Below are positions 1 to 8,500 of a stretch of DNA of 64,000 nucleotides, piece after piece. The notes under the pieces are model-generated. The model made no database searches. It was not told the origin of the DNA and was given only the letters and a program-made list of their open reading frames with translations. The translations under genes and the position numbers were made by a program. The stretch lies in NCBI RefSeq assembly GCF_022227845.1, contig NZ_JAJNQN010000006.1:1-64000 (forward strand), read 5' to 3'. Numbering within the stretch: the first letter of the stretch is position 1; every line of letters begins with the position of its first letter. The DNA is from Ectothiorhodospira lacustris (lineage in GTDB: Bacteria > Pseudomonadota > Gammaproteobacteria > Ectothiorhodospirales > Ectothiorhodospiraceae).

Positions 1-9
1 AGAGGGCGG

Positions 10-150
10 GGGAGGTCGGCGAAAAGTGGGTGTCCTTTAGATTCTTCAGGCGAAAAGTGGGTGTCCTTTAGATTCTTGGGTGGGGGAGGTCGGCAGAAAG
101 TGGGTGTTCTTTAGATTTCTGGGGAGGTCGGCGAAAAGTGGGTGTCCTTT
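10..150. repeat. Four short direct repeats at left edge
   Basis: Four imperfect copies of a unit of about 29-37 bp begin near 10, 49, 83 and 121. The shared core reads GCGAAAAGTGGGTGTCCTTT, usually preceded by GGGGAGGTCG and followed by AGATTCTT. The second copy is shorter on its left side and the third carries two substitutions. All copies are in the same orientation. No coding frame is convincing here. Such repeats often flank mobile or RAYT-type genes, but nothing of the kind lies inside the window, so the origin is open. Confidence 0.7.
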
Positions 151-187
151 TGATACTCTTTAGATAGTGCGCTAGATCTGGAAAAGC

Positions 188-212
188 AAACCCCGGCGCT
201 TGGCCGGGGTTT
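188..212 (-). terminator. Rho-independent terminator of pilA
   Basis: A perfect 10-bp stem (AAACCCCGGC with GCCGGGGTTT) and a 5-nt loop lie 35 bp beyond the pilA stop. Read leftwards, the stem is followed by a T-rich stretch (TTTGCTTTT). Position and T-tract fit a terminator for the leftward pilin gene. Confidence 0.8.
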
Positions 213-247
213 GGAGGAGTAAGTCTACTTGGTTTTTTCTGTCCGTA

Positions 248-670
248 TTATTCAGCTCCACAACCGCGAGGGCGATATTTCTCTTCAGTATCGGTTGTGC
301 ATTCCCAGCGACCGTCTTCGTCACGAGTAAGAGTGATTACAGCATCCTTGATCTTAGGTCCTGCTGCGCCATCGAAAGTGAAGGTGATCGTGCCGGTGCC
401 ATTATCTGCAATGTTTACAGCAGTAGTTCCCAGGGGGCTTGCATCGGCGGCTGTTCCCAGGGCGGAAAGGTCAATTCCTGATCCAGATTCACCTCGTGCC
501 AACGCGTCTTCAACACCAGTTTTCAATGGATTGACAACGGCTAAACCAGATGATGCTTCTGCCCTTGCCGTATAATCCTGATACGCCGGAATCGCAATCG
601 CCGCCAAAATCCCAATGATCGCCACAACGATCATCAGTTCAATCAAAGTAAAACCCTTCTGATTCTGCAT
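248..670 (-). CDS. pilA: Type IV major pilin PilA
   Basis: A 140-residue prepilin. The leader is MQNQKG with cleavage expected after Gly6, giving Phe at +1 and the conserved Glu at +5 (Glu11), then a hydrophobic helix ending in the AIPAYQDY motif typical of type IVa pilins. Two cysteines close to the C-terminus (in WECTT and RGCGAE) could form the disulfide-bonded D-region. Length matches major pilins rather than minor ones. The start at 670 was chosen because it yields a short positively charged leader and has GGAGAG just upstream; an upstream in-frame ATG at 751 would add 27 residues of unlikely sequence. It is monocistronic, with a sigma-54-type promoter upstream and a strong hairpin after the stop. 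PilA is assembled by the PilMNOPQ machinery encoded at 13904-18870. Confidence 0.93.
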   Translation of the reverse strand: MQNQKGFTLIELMIVVAIIGILAAIAIPAYQDYTARAEASSGLAVVNPLKTGVEDALARGESGSGIDLSALGTAADASPLGTTAVNIADNGTGTITFTFDGAAGPKIKDAVITLTRDEDGRWECTTDTEEKYRPRGCGAE

Positions 671-707
671 CACAGCTCTCCACTCATTTGGATGACACAT
701 CCAGCAG

Positions 708-723
708 AGCAAGCATGATGCCA
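708..723 (-). promoter_or_regulatory. Sigma-54-type promoter of pilA
   Basis: On the minus strand the sequence TGGCATCATGCTTGCT carries the GG-N10-GC spacing of -24/-12 promoters (consensus TGGCAC-N5-TTGC). It lies about 40 bp upstream of the pilA start, leaving a leader near 27 nt. pilA is RpoN/PilR dependent in Pseudomonas, so the location makes sense; PilR sites were not identified. Confidence 0.7.
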
Positions 724-806
724 ACCCCGATCCGCAGATAAACGGTACCAATCCCCCCTTGCCCGGTACTCACGCCCGGCCCCTGAGCACACCCTGGCAC
801 CACTCC

Positions 807-835
807 ATAATGCCGACTAAAATAGTCGGCATTAT
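807..835. promoter_or_regulatory. Perfect 13-bp inverted repeat, IscR/Rrf2-like
   Basis: ATAATGCCGACTA, a 3-nt AAA centre, and TAGTCGGCATTAT form a perfect dyad between pilA and the HTH-Sel1 gene. Its core GACTAAAATAGTC fits the core of the IscR type 1 consensus (GACT-RWWWY-AGTC flanked by YY and RR). It is followed on the plus strand by ATTTTT, so it could alternatively act as a terminator hairpin, although no rightward gene precedes it in the window. Which role it plays is inference. Confidence 0.5.
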
Positions 836-904
836 TTTTCAATGCCACACCCTTCCAGCGGGATTACTCCACCCGCTAAACTCCATTCAATGGAGGACCC
901 GCGC

Positions 905-1384
905 ATGCCATCAATCACCCTGGAATCGGCCATCCAGCTGACCGGTCTAAGCAGAAGGACCCTCTGGCGGCGCATCGCCACCGGCACGGTAAGGCGCTTG
1001 GGCAGGACAGGAGGGCGAGGGCCGGGACATGCCAGGATCGAGCTGGAACTGATCCGCGGGGATATCCCCCTGCCGGATCTGGAAGACGAGGATCTTCACG
1101 TCATCCAGCAGGCGGACGCCGGTGACCCCGCGGCCCGCCACGACGTGGCCCTGATGTTGATGGAGGCCGGATGCCAAGAGCTGGCCATCCACTGGCTGAC
1201 AGCCGCCGCGAACCAGCAGTACCCGGACGCCATGCACTGGCTGGGCCGCTGTCACATCACGGGGGAGGGGGTGCCCAGGGACGAGGCCTTGGGGCTCTCC
1301 TGGATCCGGCGCGCCGCCGAGCGTGGCCACTCCATCAGCCGGTATCAGATTGAAGCCTTGGTGGGTTCGGGGGCGGCGCGCTGA
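905..1384 (+). CDS. HTH domain plus Sel1-repeat protein
   Basis: A 159-residue protein. Residues 3-33 resemble a short excisionase/MerR-like helix-turn-helix (SAIQLTGLSRRTLWRRI), followed by an Arg/Gly-rich link. Residues 72-150 contain Sel1-like (SLR/TPR-type) helical repeats, clearest around AMHWLGRCHITGEG and the following WIRRAAERGH. The start at 905 has GGAGG eight bases upstream; ATG at 890 is a possible alternative. It is transcribed away from pilA and is higher in GC than its neighbours. A DNA-binding head on a protein-interaction scaffold suggests a regulator, possibly of the nearby pilin genes, but this is inferred only from domains and position. No specific family name is recognised. 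Confidence 0.8.
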   Translation: MPSITLESAIQLTGLSRRTLWRRIATGTVRRLGRTGGRGPGHARIELELIRGDIPLPDLEDEDLHVIQQADAGDPAARHDVALMLMEAGCQELAIHWLTAAANQQYPDAMHWLGRCHITGEGVPRDEALGLSWIRRAAERGHSISRYQIEALVGSGAAR

Positions 1385-1484
1385 CGTCTTCCGTCCACTT
1401 TGAATGGCCTTTCGTCGCCTGAAATCCCACTAACAGCCTGATTTGCTGTCAAATTAGCTACCAGTTACTGCTGGAGGTAGCGAA

Positions 1485-1952
1485 ATGAAATCAGTGGCTT
1501 CGGTAATGACGATCCTTTTCGTCGCCGTGATCAGCCCGGTTCAAGGGCAGGTTTATCGCTGCACAGGGCCTGATGGTCAGGCAATCTTTTCCCAGGCTCC
1601 CTGCGCCCCCGATGCCGAAATCATTGATATCCGTGCGGGTAAATCGGATCCCGAAAGTGCTGCGCGCATGCGGGAGATGGCCAGAGCCAATGCCTCGGAA
1701 ACGGAGTATCGGCAGCGTCTTGCTCAAGCCGAACGTGAACTACGAAGGCTTGAACATGAGCGGCGCGTCAAGCTGGCAGAGGTCGATGAGCGCCATCGTC
1801 TCATGCTGATGGAGCAGAGCCGGCAAACCGACACCGGCTGGCTGCGTTCCCTGTCGAAACAATTACGAGAAGTCGAGTCTCTTTATGATCCGCAGATCAA
1901 GGCTCAGCACGAAGAAATTGCCCGACTGAGAAGTCAAGGGCCTGATTTGTAA
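1485..1952 (+). CDS. Exported DUF4124-family protein
   Basis: A 155-residue protein starting with a signal peptide (cleavage likely near the GQVYRC region). Residues 23-50 match the DUF4124 pattern, with VYRCTGPDGQ, a phenylalanine/serine turn and a second cysteine about 14 residues later; the two cysteines probably pair in the periplasm. The rest is charged and predicted to form a long coiled coil (about 60-120) rich in Arg, Glu and Leu. GGAGG precedes the ATG at a normal distance. DUF4124 proteins are common in gammaproteobacteria, with no settled biochemical role. It ends 3 bp from the convergent pilE stop. Confidence 0.8.
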   Translation: MKSVASVMTILFVAVISPVQGQVYRCTGPDGQAIFSQAPCAPDAEIIDIRAGKSDPESAARMREMARANASETEYRQRLAQAERELRRLEHERRVKLAEVDERHRLMLMEQSRQTDTGWLRSLSKQLREVESLYDPQIKAQHEEIARLRSQGPDL

Positions 1953-1955
1953 ATG

Positions 1956-2339
1956 TTACCAGCACTCATCCGGTGTTCTCACGCCTGCTTGGTTGATGGT
2001 CATGCTGCTGCAGTAAGAAAGAACGCGACCGGCTTGCCCGGTTGCCGTCACTGTGAAAGTGGTGGCAGATGGGGTTGCTGAAGTAATCTTATAGAATCCT
2101 TCGGGTGATTCACCGGGGATGGTGCAGCCTGCATATGAGAGCTGTGTTGTATAACAGCGCTCAAGCCTTTGCGCCGCATCCAGGAGTGCAACTTTTCCGT
2201 CAGTGGCCTGGGTCCTTTCCACATATCTTACATAGGAAGGATAGGAGATCGAGGCAAGGATGCCGATGATGACTACGACAATCATGACTTCAATCAGTGT
2301 AAACCCTGCGATGGCTTTTGCGGTGGATTTCAGTTTCAT
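1956..2339 (-). CDS. pilE: Type IV minor pilin PilE
   Basis: A 127-residue prepilin. Leader residues 1-12 end in Gly12; mature Phe13 and Glu17 (+5) are followed by the hydrophobic helix with IIGILASISYPSY, the signature of PilE-class pilins. Four cysteines occur in the globular part, the last two in YCSS and DECW at the C-terminus. Length (127) is typical of PilE minor pilins, which prime assembly and enter the fibre. It stands alone on the minus strand, separated from the main fimT-pilY2 cluster, and has its own sigma-70-like promoter. Confidence 0.88.
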   Translation of the reverse strand: MKLKSTAKAIAGFTLIEVMIVVVIIGILASISYPSYVRYVERTQATDGKVALLDAAQRLERCYTTQLSYAGCTIPGESPEGFYKITSATPSATTFTVTATGQAGRVLSYCSSMTINQAGVRTPDECW

Positions 2340-2385
2340 TGGTTGTTGTCTCTGTTGTGATGGTGTTCCCGTGGGTTTGCCGTTG

Positions 2386-2413
2386 ATTATGTATTGATGG
2401 CGCTGGTTGTCAA
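2386..2413 (-). promoter_or_regulatory. Sigma-70-like promoter of pilE
   Basis: On the minus strand a perfect -35 TTGACA (2408-2413) is followed after 16 bp by CATAAT (2386-2391). The transcript would begin about 40 nt before the pilE ATG. Confidence 0.6.
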
Positions 2414-2695
2414 GTCGTTAACTATCCTGTTTGGCCGGTCATTCACTTTAATGCCCCGTTTGTCGAGTTCGTCAATGAGGTGAGGTTGGTCCTGCTATAC
2501 TGATCTAAGATGATTTAAGCCTTGGCTGGTGTTTGTGATTTTAAATATTGATTCTGGTCTTTTGTAATTTATTTTTTGATTTGGATGTGCCGGTATTCAA
2601 TGATTTGTTGGATTCAGGGTCTTTGTTGTTGGGGTATATCACTGATTCATCTGTGGTCATGACAACCAGCGAAGTATGTAACCGAGCAAAACATT
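2414..2695 (+). other. AT-rich intergenic leader before pilV-like gene
   Basis: This stretch has no convincing gene. An extended -10 element, TGCTATACT at 2493-2501, would start a rightward transcript near 2508 and leave a leader of nearly 190 nt before the pilV-like ATG at 2696. A 70-codon frame from 2548 runs into pilV in another frame and has no pilin or other recognisable features. The run is T-rich (for example around 2560-2580). Confidence 0.4.
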
Positions 2696-3139
2696 ATGGC
2701 AAGAGCAATGATTTTTCCCCATCCACGCATGCGTTGCCAGAGAGGTCTTTCTCTCGTTGAAGTCATGGTTGCAGTTGTTGTTCTTTCCATGGGGTTGCTT
2801 GGTTTGGCCGCGCTTCAAATCAAAGCGCTTCAATCCGGGCAGTCTGCTTATATGAGGACGGTGGCCAGTGTGATGGCTATTGATGCAGGTGAAAGGCTCT
2901 GGGCCTTAAGTGCATACAAGGCGCCTGATGCCGCGGATATCACTGCCTTGGAAACGGCATGGCTCAGTGATTGGCAAGGTCAGGATGCGGGTATTTTTCG
3001 TTTGCCAGGAGGGATGGGTTCAAGCCTTGCGCTGGATGACGGCACTTACTTGGTTACCGTGGAATGGGATGAGGGGCGCTTTGCCGGTGATGGAGAGCAA
3101 CAATCTTCTTTTTCTTATCGAGTTAACTTGCTCAGGTGA
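2696..3139 (+). CDS. Type IV pilus minor pilin, PilV-like (set 1)
   Basis: A 147-residue prepilin with the PilV/GspI signature: a cleavable leader ending in a Gly before LSLVEVMVAVVVLSMG, then LLGLAALQIKALQ. The C-terminal half holds the usual variable beta domain. The start is 2696; ATG at 2708 is an equally plausible in-frame start with AAGAG close upstream. It begins a rightward minor-pilin set (pilV, pilW, pilX) with T-rich codon use clearly different from the higher-GC homologous set at 9052-11563. In PilV-class proteins the role is priming pilus assembly at the tip. Confidence 0.85.
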   Translation: MARAMIFPHPRMRCQRGLSLVEVMVAVVVLSMGLLGLAALQIKALQSGQSAYMRTVASVMAIDAGERLWALSAYKAPDAADITALETAWLSDWQGQDAGIFRLPGGMGSSLALDDGTYLVTVEWDEGRFAGDGEQQSSFSYRVNLLR

Positions 3140-3150
3140 TTCCTGATTAA

Positions 3151-3720
3151 ATGATGGCTGGTCTGGCGCTCATGAAGAAAAAATATTATTTCCGCAGGTT
3201 TTCATCCGGCTTCAGCCTTGTTGAATTGATGATTGCAATGGTGCTCGGGCTGATCGTGCTGGCCGGAGTCGGGCATGTGTTTTTAAGTGCCCGCATGTCC
3301 TATACGGACCTTCAGCGGATATCTGCAATGCAGGATAATGTGGGGTTTCTTTCCGATTATCTGGTAGTCAGTCTGAGGGGTGCCGAAAATGTTGTTTGGG
3401 ATTCTGCCGGCAACAGGCTTGGTTTTCAGAATGGCGATGAAAGCTATGAGTGTTTTTTAGTGCAGGGTCAATTTAGATGTGAAGATGACGATGGTGTTGT
3501 GGTGGAGTTGGGAGGGGGCGACGATTTTCTGTTTCAAAGCATGGGCGTTGGCTGCATGACATATGATGTCGACGCGGCAAGTTTTGCTCCTGTCGCTTCA
3601 TGTGATGTCTCGGATAATGCGGTTTTGGTTCGTTTTGAGTTTTTGGTGGTGTCGGGTGCGGTGGCGAGTGAGCTTGTTTTCAATGTGGCTTTGCGTAATA
3701 GAGTGATCAATATGATTTAG
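3151..3720 (+). CDS. Type IV pilus minor pilin, PilW-like (set 1)
   Basis: A 189-residue prepilin of the PilW/GspJ class: basic leader with several Lys/Arg, SGFSLVELMIAMVLG processing and helix region, then the PilW-like ARMSYTDLQRISAMQDN region. It is shorter than the 341-residue PilW in set 2. ATG at 3172 (MKKKYY) is an alternative start giving a leader of more usual length; neither has a strong ribosome binding site. It follows the PilV-like gene by 11 bp. The low-GC codon use (many GTT, TTG, TTT) matches the neighbouring set-1 genes. Confidence 0.82.
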   Translation: MMAGLALMKKKYYFRRFSSGFSLVELMIAMVLGLIVLAGVGHVFLSARMSYTDLQRISAMQDNVGFLSDYLVVSLRGAENVVWDSAGNRLGFQNGDESYECFLVQGQFRCEDDDGVVVELGGGDDFLFQSMGVGCMTYDVDAASFAPVASCDVSDNAVLVRFEFLVVSGAVASELVFNVALRNRVINMI

Positions 3721-3841
3721 ATTGCTCTGTGGTTTTCTGTTGTATGGTTTTGATGCTCAACTGAGGCTTGTTCGAGTCTGATTGTTGCCGGTTCTTTGGG
3801 TATGCTCAATCAGAATTTTCATTTTGTTCTGGAGTTCCATT

Positions 3842-5068
3842 ATGTACACACAACAACGGGGTGTGGCGCTGGTTGTAAGTCTTGTCATGTTGTTGCTTTT
3901 GACCATTATCAGCATTGCCAGCATGAATAGTTCTCAAATGAATGAGCGCATGGCTGGTAATCAGCGGCAGATGGCCGAGGCTTTTTTTGCTGCCGAGACA
4001 GGCTTGGTTGCAGCGAAGCTGGAGTGTGACGCGGGGAATTGCCCAACCACTGTTACTGATGATTTTAAGCGCAATAATGTAGATATTGAGTGGGTTGCCA
4101 ATATTATTCCCGCCGGTGATGGTGATCATTGTGAACCGCCGGCGCAGTTTCAAATTGAAAGCACGGGGCGCGTTGTCGCAACAAATGTAGAGAGGGTCTT
4201 GTTGATTTGTTATTCCCCCGCCGACCCGGTCCTGAGTAGGACCGCGGCGATCAACATCATAGGCACCATCGGTTCATTCGATACCGCGAATTCCAATGCC
4301 CTTAAAGTATATGGCAGAGGGGATGGTGAGGGTGGTTATATTGGTCCGGCCATAGCAACAACACGGATGGATGCTCAGCGCCAGACGGTGTCCGATGGGA
4401 CCGGTGGATGCAAGGAAGTGGTTCCCGAAAAATCAAACTATGACATTATTGTTGAGGATATCGAAGCTAAGGGTCGAATGGATAACTATCATGGAGGGAT
4501 AGCCGAGGTCGATTTTGATACGCCTTTTGGTAATCCGGAAGCTTTGATGGGTTTTATTTCTCAGATCAAGCAGACGGTGATTGACAATCCTTCTATTGCC
4601 GGTAGTGCGCCTGACAATATGGGCTCCGAGGGCGCTTTGAAGATTACTGTGGTTCAAGGCAATTTAGAGCTGAAGGGTAATAATTCCGGTGCGGGGATTC
4701 TCCTTGTCGAGGGGAATCTTAGCTTCAGTGGCACGCCTAATTTCGATGGTCTGATTATTGTGACCGGTCAAAGCTTCAATGTGTCCGGTGGCGGGAAGGG
4801 TGGCAATCTTGGCGGTTCGGTTGTTTTTGCAAATCCGGTGATAGGCTGTGATGAACAATGGCAGTTTGGTAATGCAGAGGCAAATTTTGAGTTTGATGTT
4901 GATGGTGGTGGCACTTCTACTTATCGCTATGACGAAGGTGCGCTTGTCGCGGCTCGTGAGTTGTTGAATGAACAGGCCAAGGCAATGTGGAATCCTGTGG
5001 AGTCAGTGGATAACGAGGTCGTGGAGGGGCAGGGTCGGTCTTCTCTGAGTAGCTGGTCGTATCATTAA
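3842..5068 (+). CDS. Large PilX-N domain pilus assembly protein (set 1)
   Basis: A 408-residue protein. Residues 5-60 match the PilX N-terminal domain (GVALVVSLVMLLLLT, then MNERMAGNQRQMAEAFFAAE), which inserts like a pilin helix. The remainder, about 350 residues, is far larger than in ordinary PilX (169 residues in set 2). It includes a Gly/Asn-rich repetitive stretch (about residues 265-330) with alternating hydrophobic and polar residues suggestive of a beta-solenoid, and ends in a helical tail. The start at 3842 has GGAG 8 bases upstream; an upstream ATG at 3782 would bury the prepilin-like N-terminus. A pilin-tethered adhesive or structural domain is a reasonable reading, but no enzymatic motif was seen. 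Confidence 0.8.
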   Translation: MYTQQRGVALVVSLVMLLLLTIISIASMNSSQMNERMAGNQRQMAEAFFAAETGLVAAKLECDAGNCPTTVTDDFKRNNVDIEWVANIIPAGDGDHCEPPAQFQIESTGRVVATNVERVLLICYSPADPVLSRTAAINIIGTIGSFDTANSNALKVYGRGDGEGGYIGPAIATTRMDAQRQTVSDGTGGCKEVVPEKSNYDIIVEDIEAKGRMDNYHGGIAEVDFDTPFGNPEALMGFISQIKQTVIDNPSIAGSAPDNMGSEGALKITVVQGNLELKGNNSGAGILLVEGNLSFSGTPNFDGLIIVTGQSFNVSGGGKGGNLGGSVVFANPVIGCDEQWQFGNAEANFEFDVDGGGTSTYRYDEGALVAARELLNEQAKAMWNPVESVDNEVVEGQGRSSLSSWSYH

Positions 5069-5200
5069 CCGTTTTGATTTGGCAGGAATGTTTCTCCTGC
5101 TTCTGGAGGAGCTTGGTCGAGAATCCTTTTCCATGTCCGCGATGATGGCAATGGTTCGGGATAAGACCAAGCCCCTCCACGGTTGATATTTACAACTTCC
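5069..5200. other. Intergenic region between convergent pilus clusters
   Basis: No gene is seen. A weak dyad (GCAGGA...TCCTGC, 5082-5100) sits just past the end of the large pilX gene and may help termination. The GC content changes here from the lower-GC left part to the higher-GC pilus operon. Confidence 0.35.
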
Positions 5201-5548
5201 TTATTCAGGCAAATAATCCAAAATCTGAATGTGGGTGACACTGATGGCATCACCCGACCCCGTGGTGAGATAGCTGATGTAGGTCCCCGGCCGGAGCTGC
5301 TCAAAGTGTGATCGACCGTCATCCAGGGCGGTGATCTTCAGATTGCTGCTCAGCCTGTAGACGGTTTCATCGATGATGATGCTGCCTCGGGCGATATCCA
5401 CGGCGTTTATGTTCCCCACGATGCTGACCGGGTCTGCCAGGGTGGTGACCGGCAAGGCACCAAGCGCCGCGAGCAGCATGACCCGCAGGCCCTTGCCGAT
5501 CCATGGCCCGCCGACGAGGCGGGCGTTGGTGGTGTTGTGCCAATCCAT
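5201..5548 (-). CDS. pilY2: PilY2-like small exported protein
   Basis: A 115-residue protein with a hydrophobic export segment (about residues 20-38, ending near TLADP) and a small beta-rich remainder (GNINAVDIARGSIIIDETVY and later segments). Size and location immediately after pilY1 match PilY2 of Pseudomonas, a small accessory protein of the minor-pilin operon whose function is poorly defined. Its ATG lies 5 bp beyond the pilY1 stop, and the pilY1 stop region GAGGTAA supplies the ribosome binding site, so the two genes look translationally coupled. The identification rests on size, export signal and context more than on motifs. Confidence 0.65.
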   Translation of the reverse strand: MDWHNTTNARLVGGPWIGKGLRVMLLAALGALPVTTLADPVSIVGNINAVDIARGSIIIDETVYRLSSNLKITALDDGRSHFEQLRPGTYISYLTTGSGDAISVTHIQILDYLPE

Positions 5549-5553
5549 ATCCG

Positions 5554-8500
5554 TTACCTCAGTTGTTGCCAGGACTGACGTCCGTGCATCCGGGGGTCTT
5601 CGACCGTGATCCGTCTGCCCTGACCGTCAAAGACATAGCCGGACACACTGATGGGGCGCTCTCCCGTGCCGAATTCAAGGCCGGTGGGGGGCGCGTTATT
5701 CCAGTGGTCGTCCGCGTCAAACTCGCCGTCTTCGTTCAAGTCAAAGATCACACGGTCCGGCCGTGATCCCGAAAACAGGTTCAGTTCCATCAGGAACCCC
5801 CTGCGGCCGGTGCCGCAGGGGTCTTCATCCGGGATCATGGTGGTGAAGCGCACCCGTTGCTCGTTGAAGCCGCGCGGCAGCGTCGGACCACTGATCACCC
5901 GTTCCCCCGTGATCCAACTCAGGTCGATGTACCAGCCCCGGTGGCTGGACTGGAGATCGTAGTCGGAGATCCGGCGAAGTGTGTAGTTCCTGCCCCCCGT
6001 GGTGTGGGAGCCTTGCGCGACGATTTCCTGCTTGAGGAGCTGGTTACGGCCGCTGATCAGGCTGTTGGTATCCACCAGGCCGTAGATCGTTTGTACCTGA
6101 TTGCCGGGGCTGCCGCCGTCCTCCACCCGGAAATAGCTGCCGGTGCCGAAGGCCACCATGATGTTGTCGCCGTCTTCGTCAAGGGCCAGTACGGGGGCCG
6201 AGGTGATGGGCTGAGGATTGCCGCCGGGGTCCTGGGCCGTGAACAGCTGGGTGGCGGACCACTGACCGGCGTTGTTGTGGCTGAGGTTGAATCGCCACAG
6301 GTTACCCTGCAAATCACCGGCATAGGCCCTGGTGGCCTTCAGGCTGCGGTCCGGCCAGTCGGTCCAGCGTGGCGCCCCCAGCCCGTTGGGCGAGCCGCCG
6401 CTACCCGTGCCGGTGCTGATCTTGCGGATCAGCTGGCCATCGCTGAGGCGAACGACAAAAAGCATCGCCTGGTGACTGTTGCTGTTGTAGCCGTTGCCGA
6501 AGATGGCGGCCCATTCACCGTTGCTACCGACGCGGGCGATGGTGGGCTGCCCCACGTTGTAACCCAGGTCATTGTCGGTGAATTCCCATAGCACCTTGGT
6601 GGGGCCGAAGCTTGACGGGTCGGTGACATCAAGCGCGAAGATGCTGCGCCCGCCAGCCCCCATGGTGCCCAGCAATATGGTCTTCCATTGGCCGCCGATC
6701 TGGGCCTCGTCGACATAGGCGGTTCCATCCACATAGAAGCGGTGACTGTATTCCGGGTCCATGAGGCGGGCCAAGGGTGAAAACGAGGTGTTCGGTTCGG
6801 GTTTCAGCAACTCGCCGGGGATAAAGGCAAACAACTCCTCCCCGGAGTCGGCATCGAAGGCGTGCAACATGCCGTCGTTGGCACCGGCATAGATCACCCG
6901 CGCCCGCTGTCTGAAGGCCGGTGCTCCCAGCAGACGGCTGAAGCCGTTGTAGTGTTGTCCTATGAACTGGGGATCCGAGTTGATGATGTCTCCCAGCAAT
7001 CGGGCCGGTCCGGACTCGGAGCGGCTACGGAAGCTCTGGTGGGCCGCTTCATCGCCGCGCAGCCAGGCTATCCGTTCGGCGGCGAGGTTGTCCTGAGTGC
7101 CGCTAGGGGTGTGGTTGAGGGCATTGATCTGGGCGGATGTCAGGGCGCCGGGCTGGAAAGAGATGCCCTGTCCGGTGCCATTGGTGGTGACGATGTTTCG
7201 AGCCGCATGCCCTTTGGCACGCAGCTTCTGTTCGGCGTCCCAGCAGGCCGGGCAGTTGCCGTCCAGGTTGCCGCCTTCGCCGATCTGTTTAGACGTCAGG
7301 CTGCCGGACCAGTCACCGGACCGAAAGCCGGTGGTGTAGAGCAGAGTATCTTCCTGCAGGACTGCCGAGCTGGCCGCGGCGGAGGTGGCGGAGCTTTCCA
7401 CCCGTCCGATAAATTCCTCCAGCACCGCGGCCAGTTCGTCCGCAAAGGTTTTGGGGTCCGAGGCACTGAAAAAACCGCCGCGGCCATTGATGGCCGCGTG
7501 GAGCATGTCATCGATCTTGGCGGAGTCGGCGTCACTGGGGTGGGGATTGGGCCAGGGCGTGGACAGGGCCGAGTAGGGCGGCGTGGCTGCCTGGAAGGCT
7601 TGGTCCTTGTCGATGCTGCCTGACACCCCCAGTCCCACGGTATAGGTGACCATGTGCTGCCAGAAGGCCGGGTTGCGTTCGCTGACGGGGACCCGGTTGG
7701 GAAGGTCGGGGCGAAGGTCGTTTTTCCAGAACTTCATGGCGACGTCGGCCAGGGTGTTGCTATGGGTGTCGGAAAAAGGTGCCGAGACGGTATAGCCGCC
7801 GGCGACACCACCGGGGCCGGTCAGATTGGTGTTGCCGTCACCGTCCTGATTGCCCACGCCCGGTTCCGGACCGTTCCAGTAACCGTCGGACATGAGGAAG
7901 GCGGAGCTGTGGCGGCAGCTCAGGTCCTGGCCGCCACTCTGGCCCGGGGTGCTGCTCCAGGGGCCGCGATCATCGGTGCGCTCATAGTATTCGCCCACGC
8001 CCCTGAGGGCCATGCGCAGGGGCGTGCCGGCACCCGGGACTGCTCGGGTGTAGAGTGCATTGAAAAAGGCTTCCCGGTCACTGCCGGAAAAGGGCCGTAC
8101 GCCGCTCACCACGGTGCGTGTGCTGATGCCATCGATGTTGCTGTAGCCCTTGTTGATCGCCCCGTAGCCTACCCGCAGGTTTTCCGGCTGGATGGCAAAG
8201 GCGGCGCCGATACCGCCGCGGGCGGCAAAGATGCGGCTTCGATGGTAACTGTACCAGTTGGCAAAATTCTGGATTTCTTCGGCATACGTGCAGGTGGCGC
8301 TGGCCGCACCGCTACAATCGGTGCGACTTTGCCGCCCATGACCGGTGTAACTTTCCGTGGTGGAGCGGATTTCCACCCGAGTGTAGCTGTCTACGTTCGT
8401 CACCGAACCGCTGTTGTAGTGGTAGTAGAGTGCCGGGTAAAAGGTCTGGCTCGTATTGGTGTGGCCACCGTTGTTGTTGAGCCAGTTTGTGGTCTGGGTA

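Noticed and set aside
200-481. 93-codon frame antisense to pilA
   Set aside because: It lies opposite a well-supported pilin gene and its translation has no features.
2548-2760. 70-codon frame before pilV-like gene
   Set aside because: It has a weak start and overlaps the pilin gene in another frame; no motif or ribosome binding site supports it.
7051-7062. RGD in PilY1 as an integrin-binding site
   Set aside because: The tripeptide lies in a stretch generally conserved in PilY1 proteins; host binding cannot be inferred from it.
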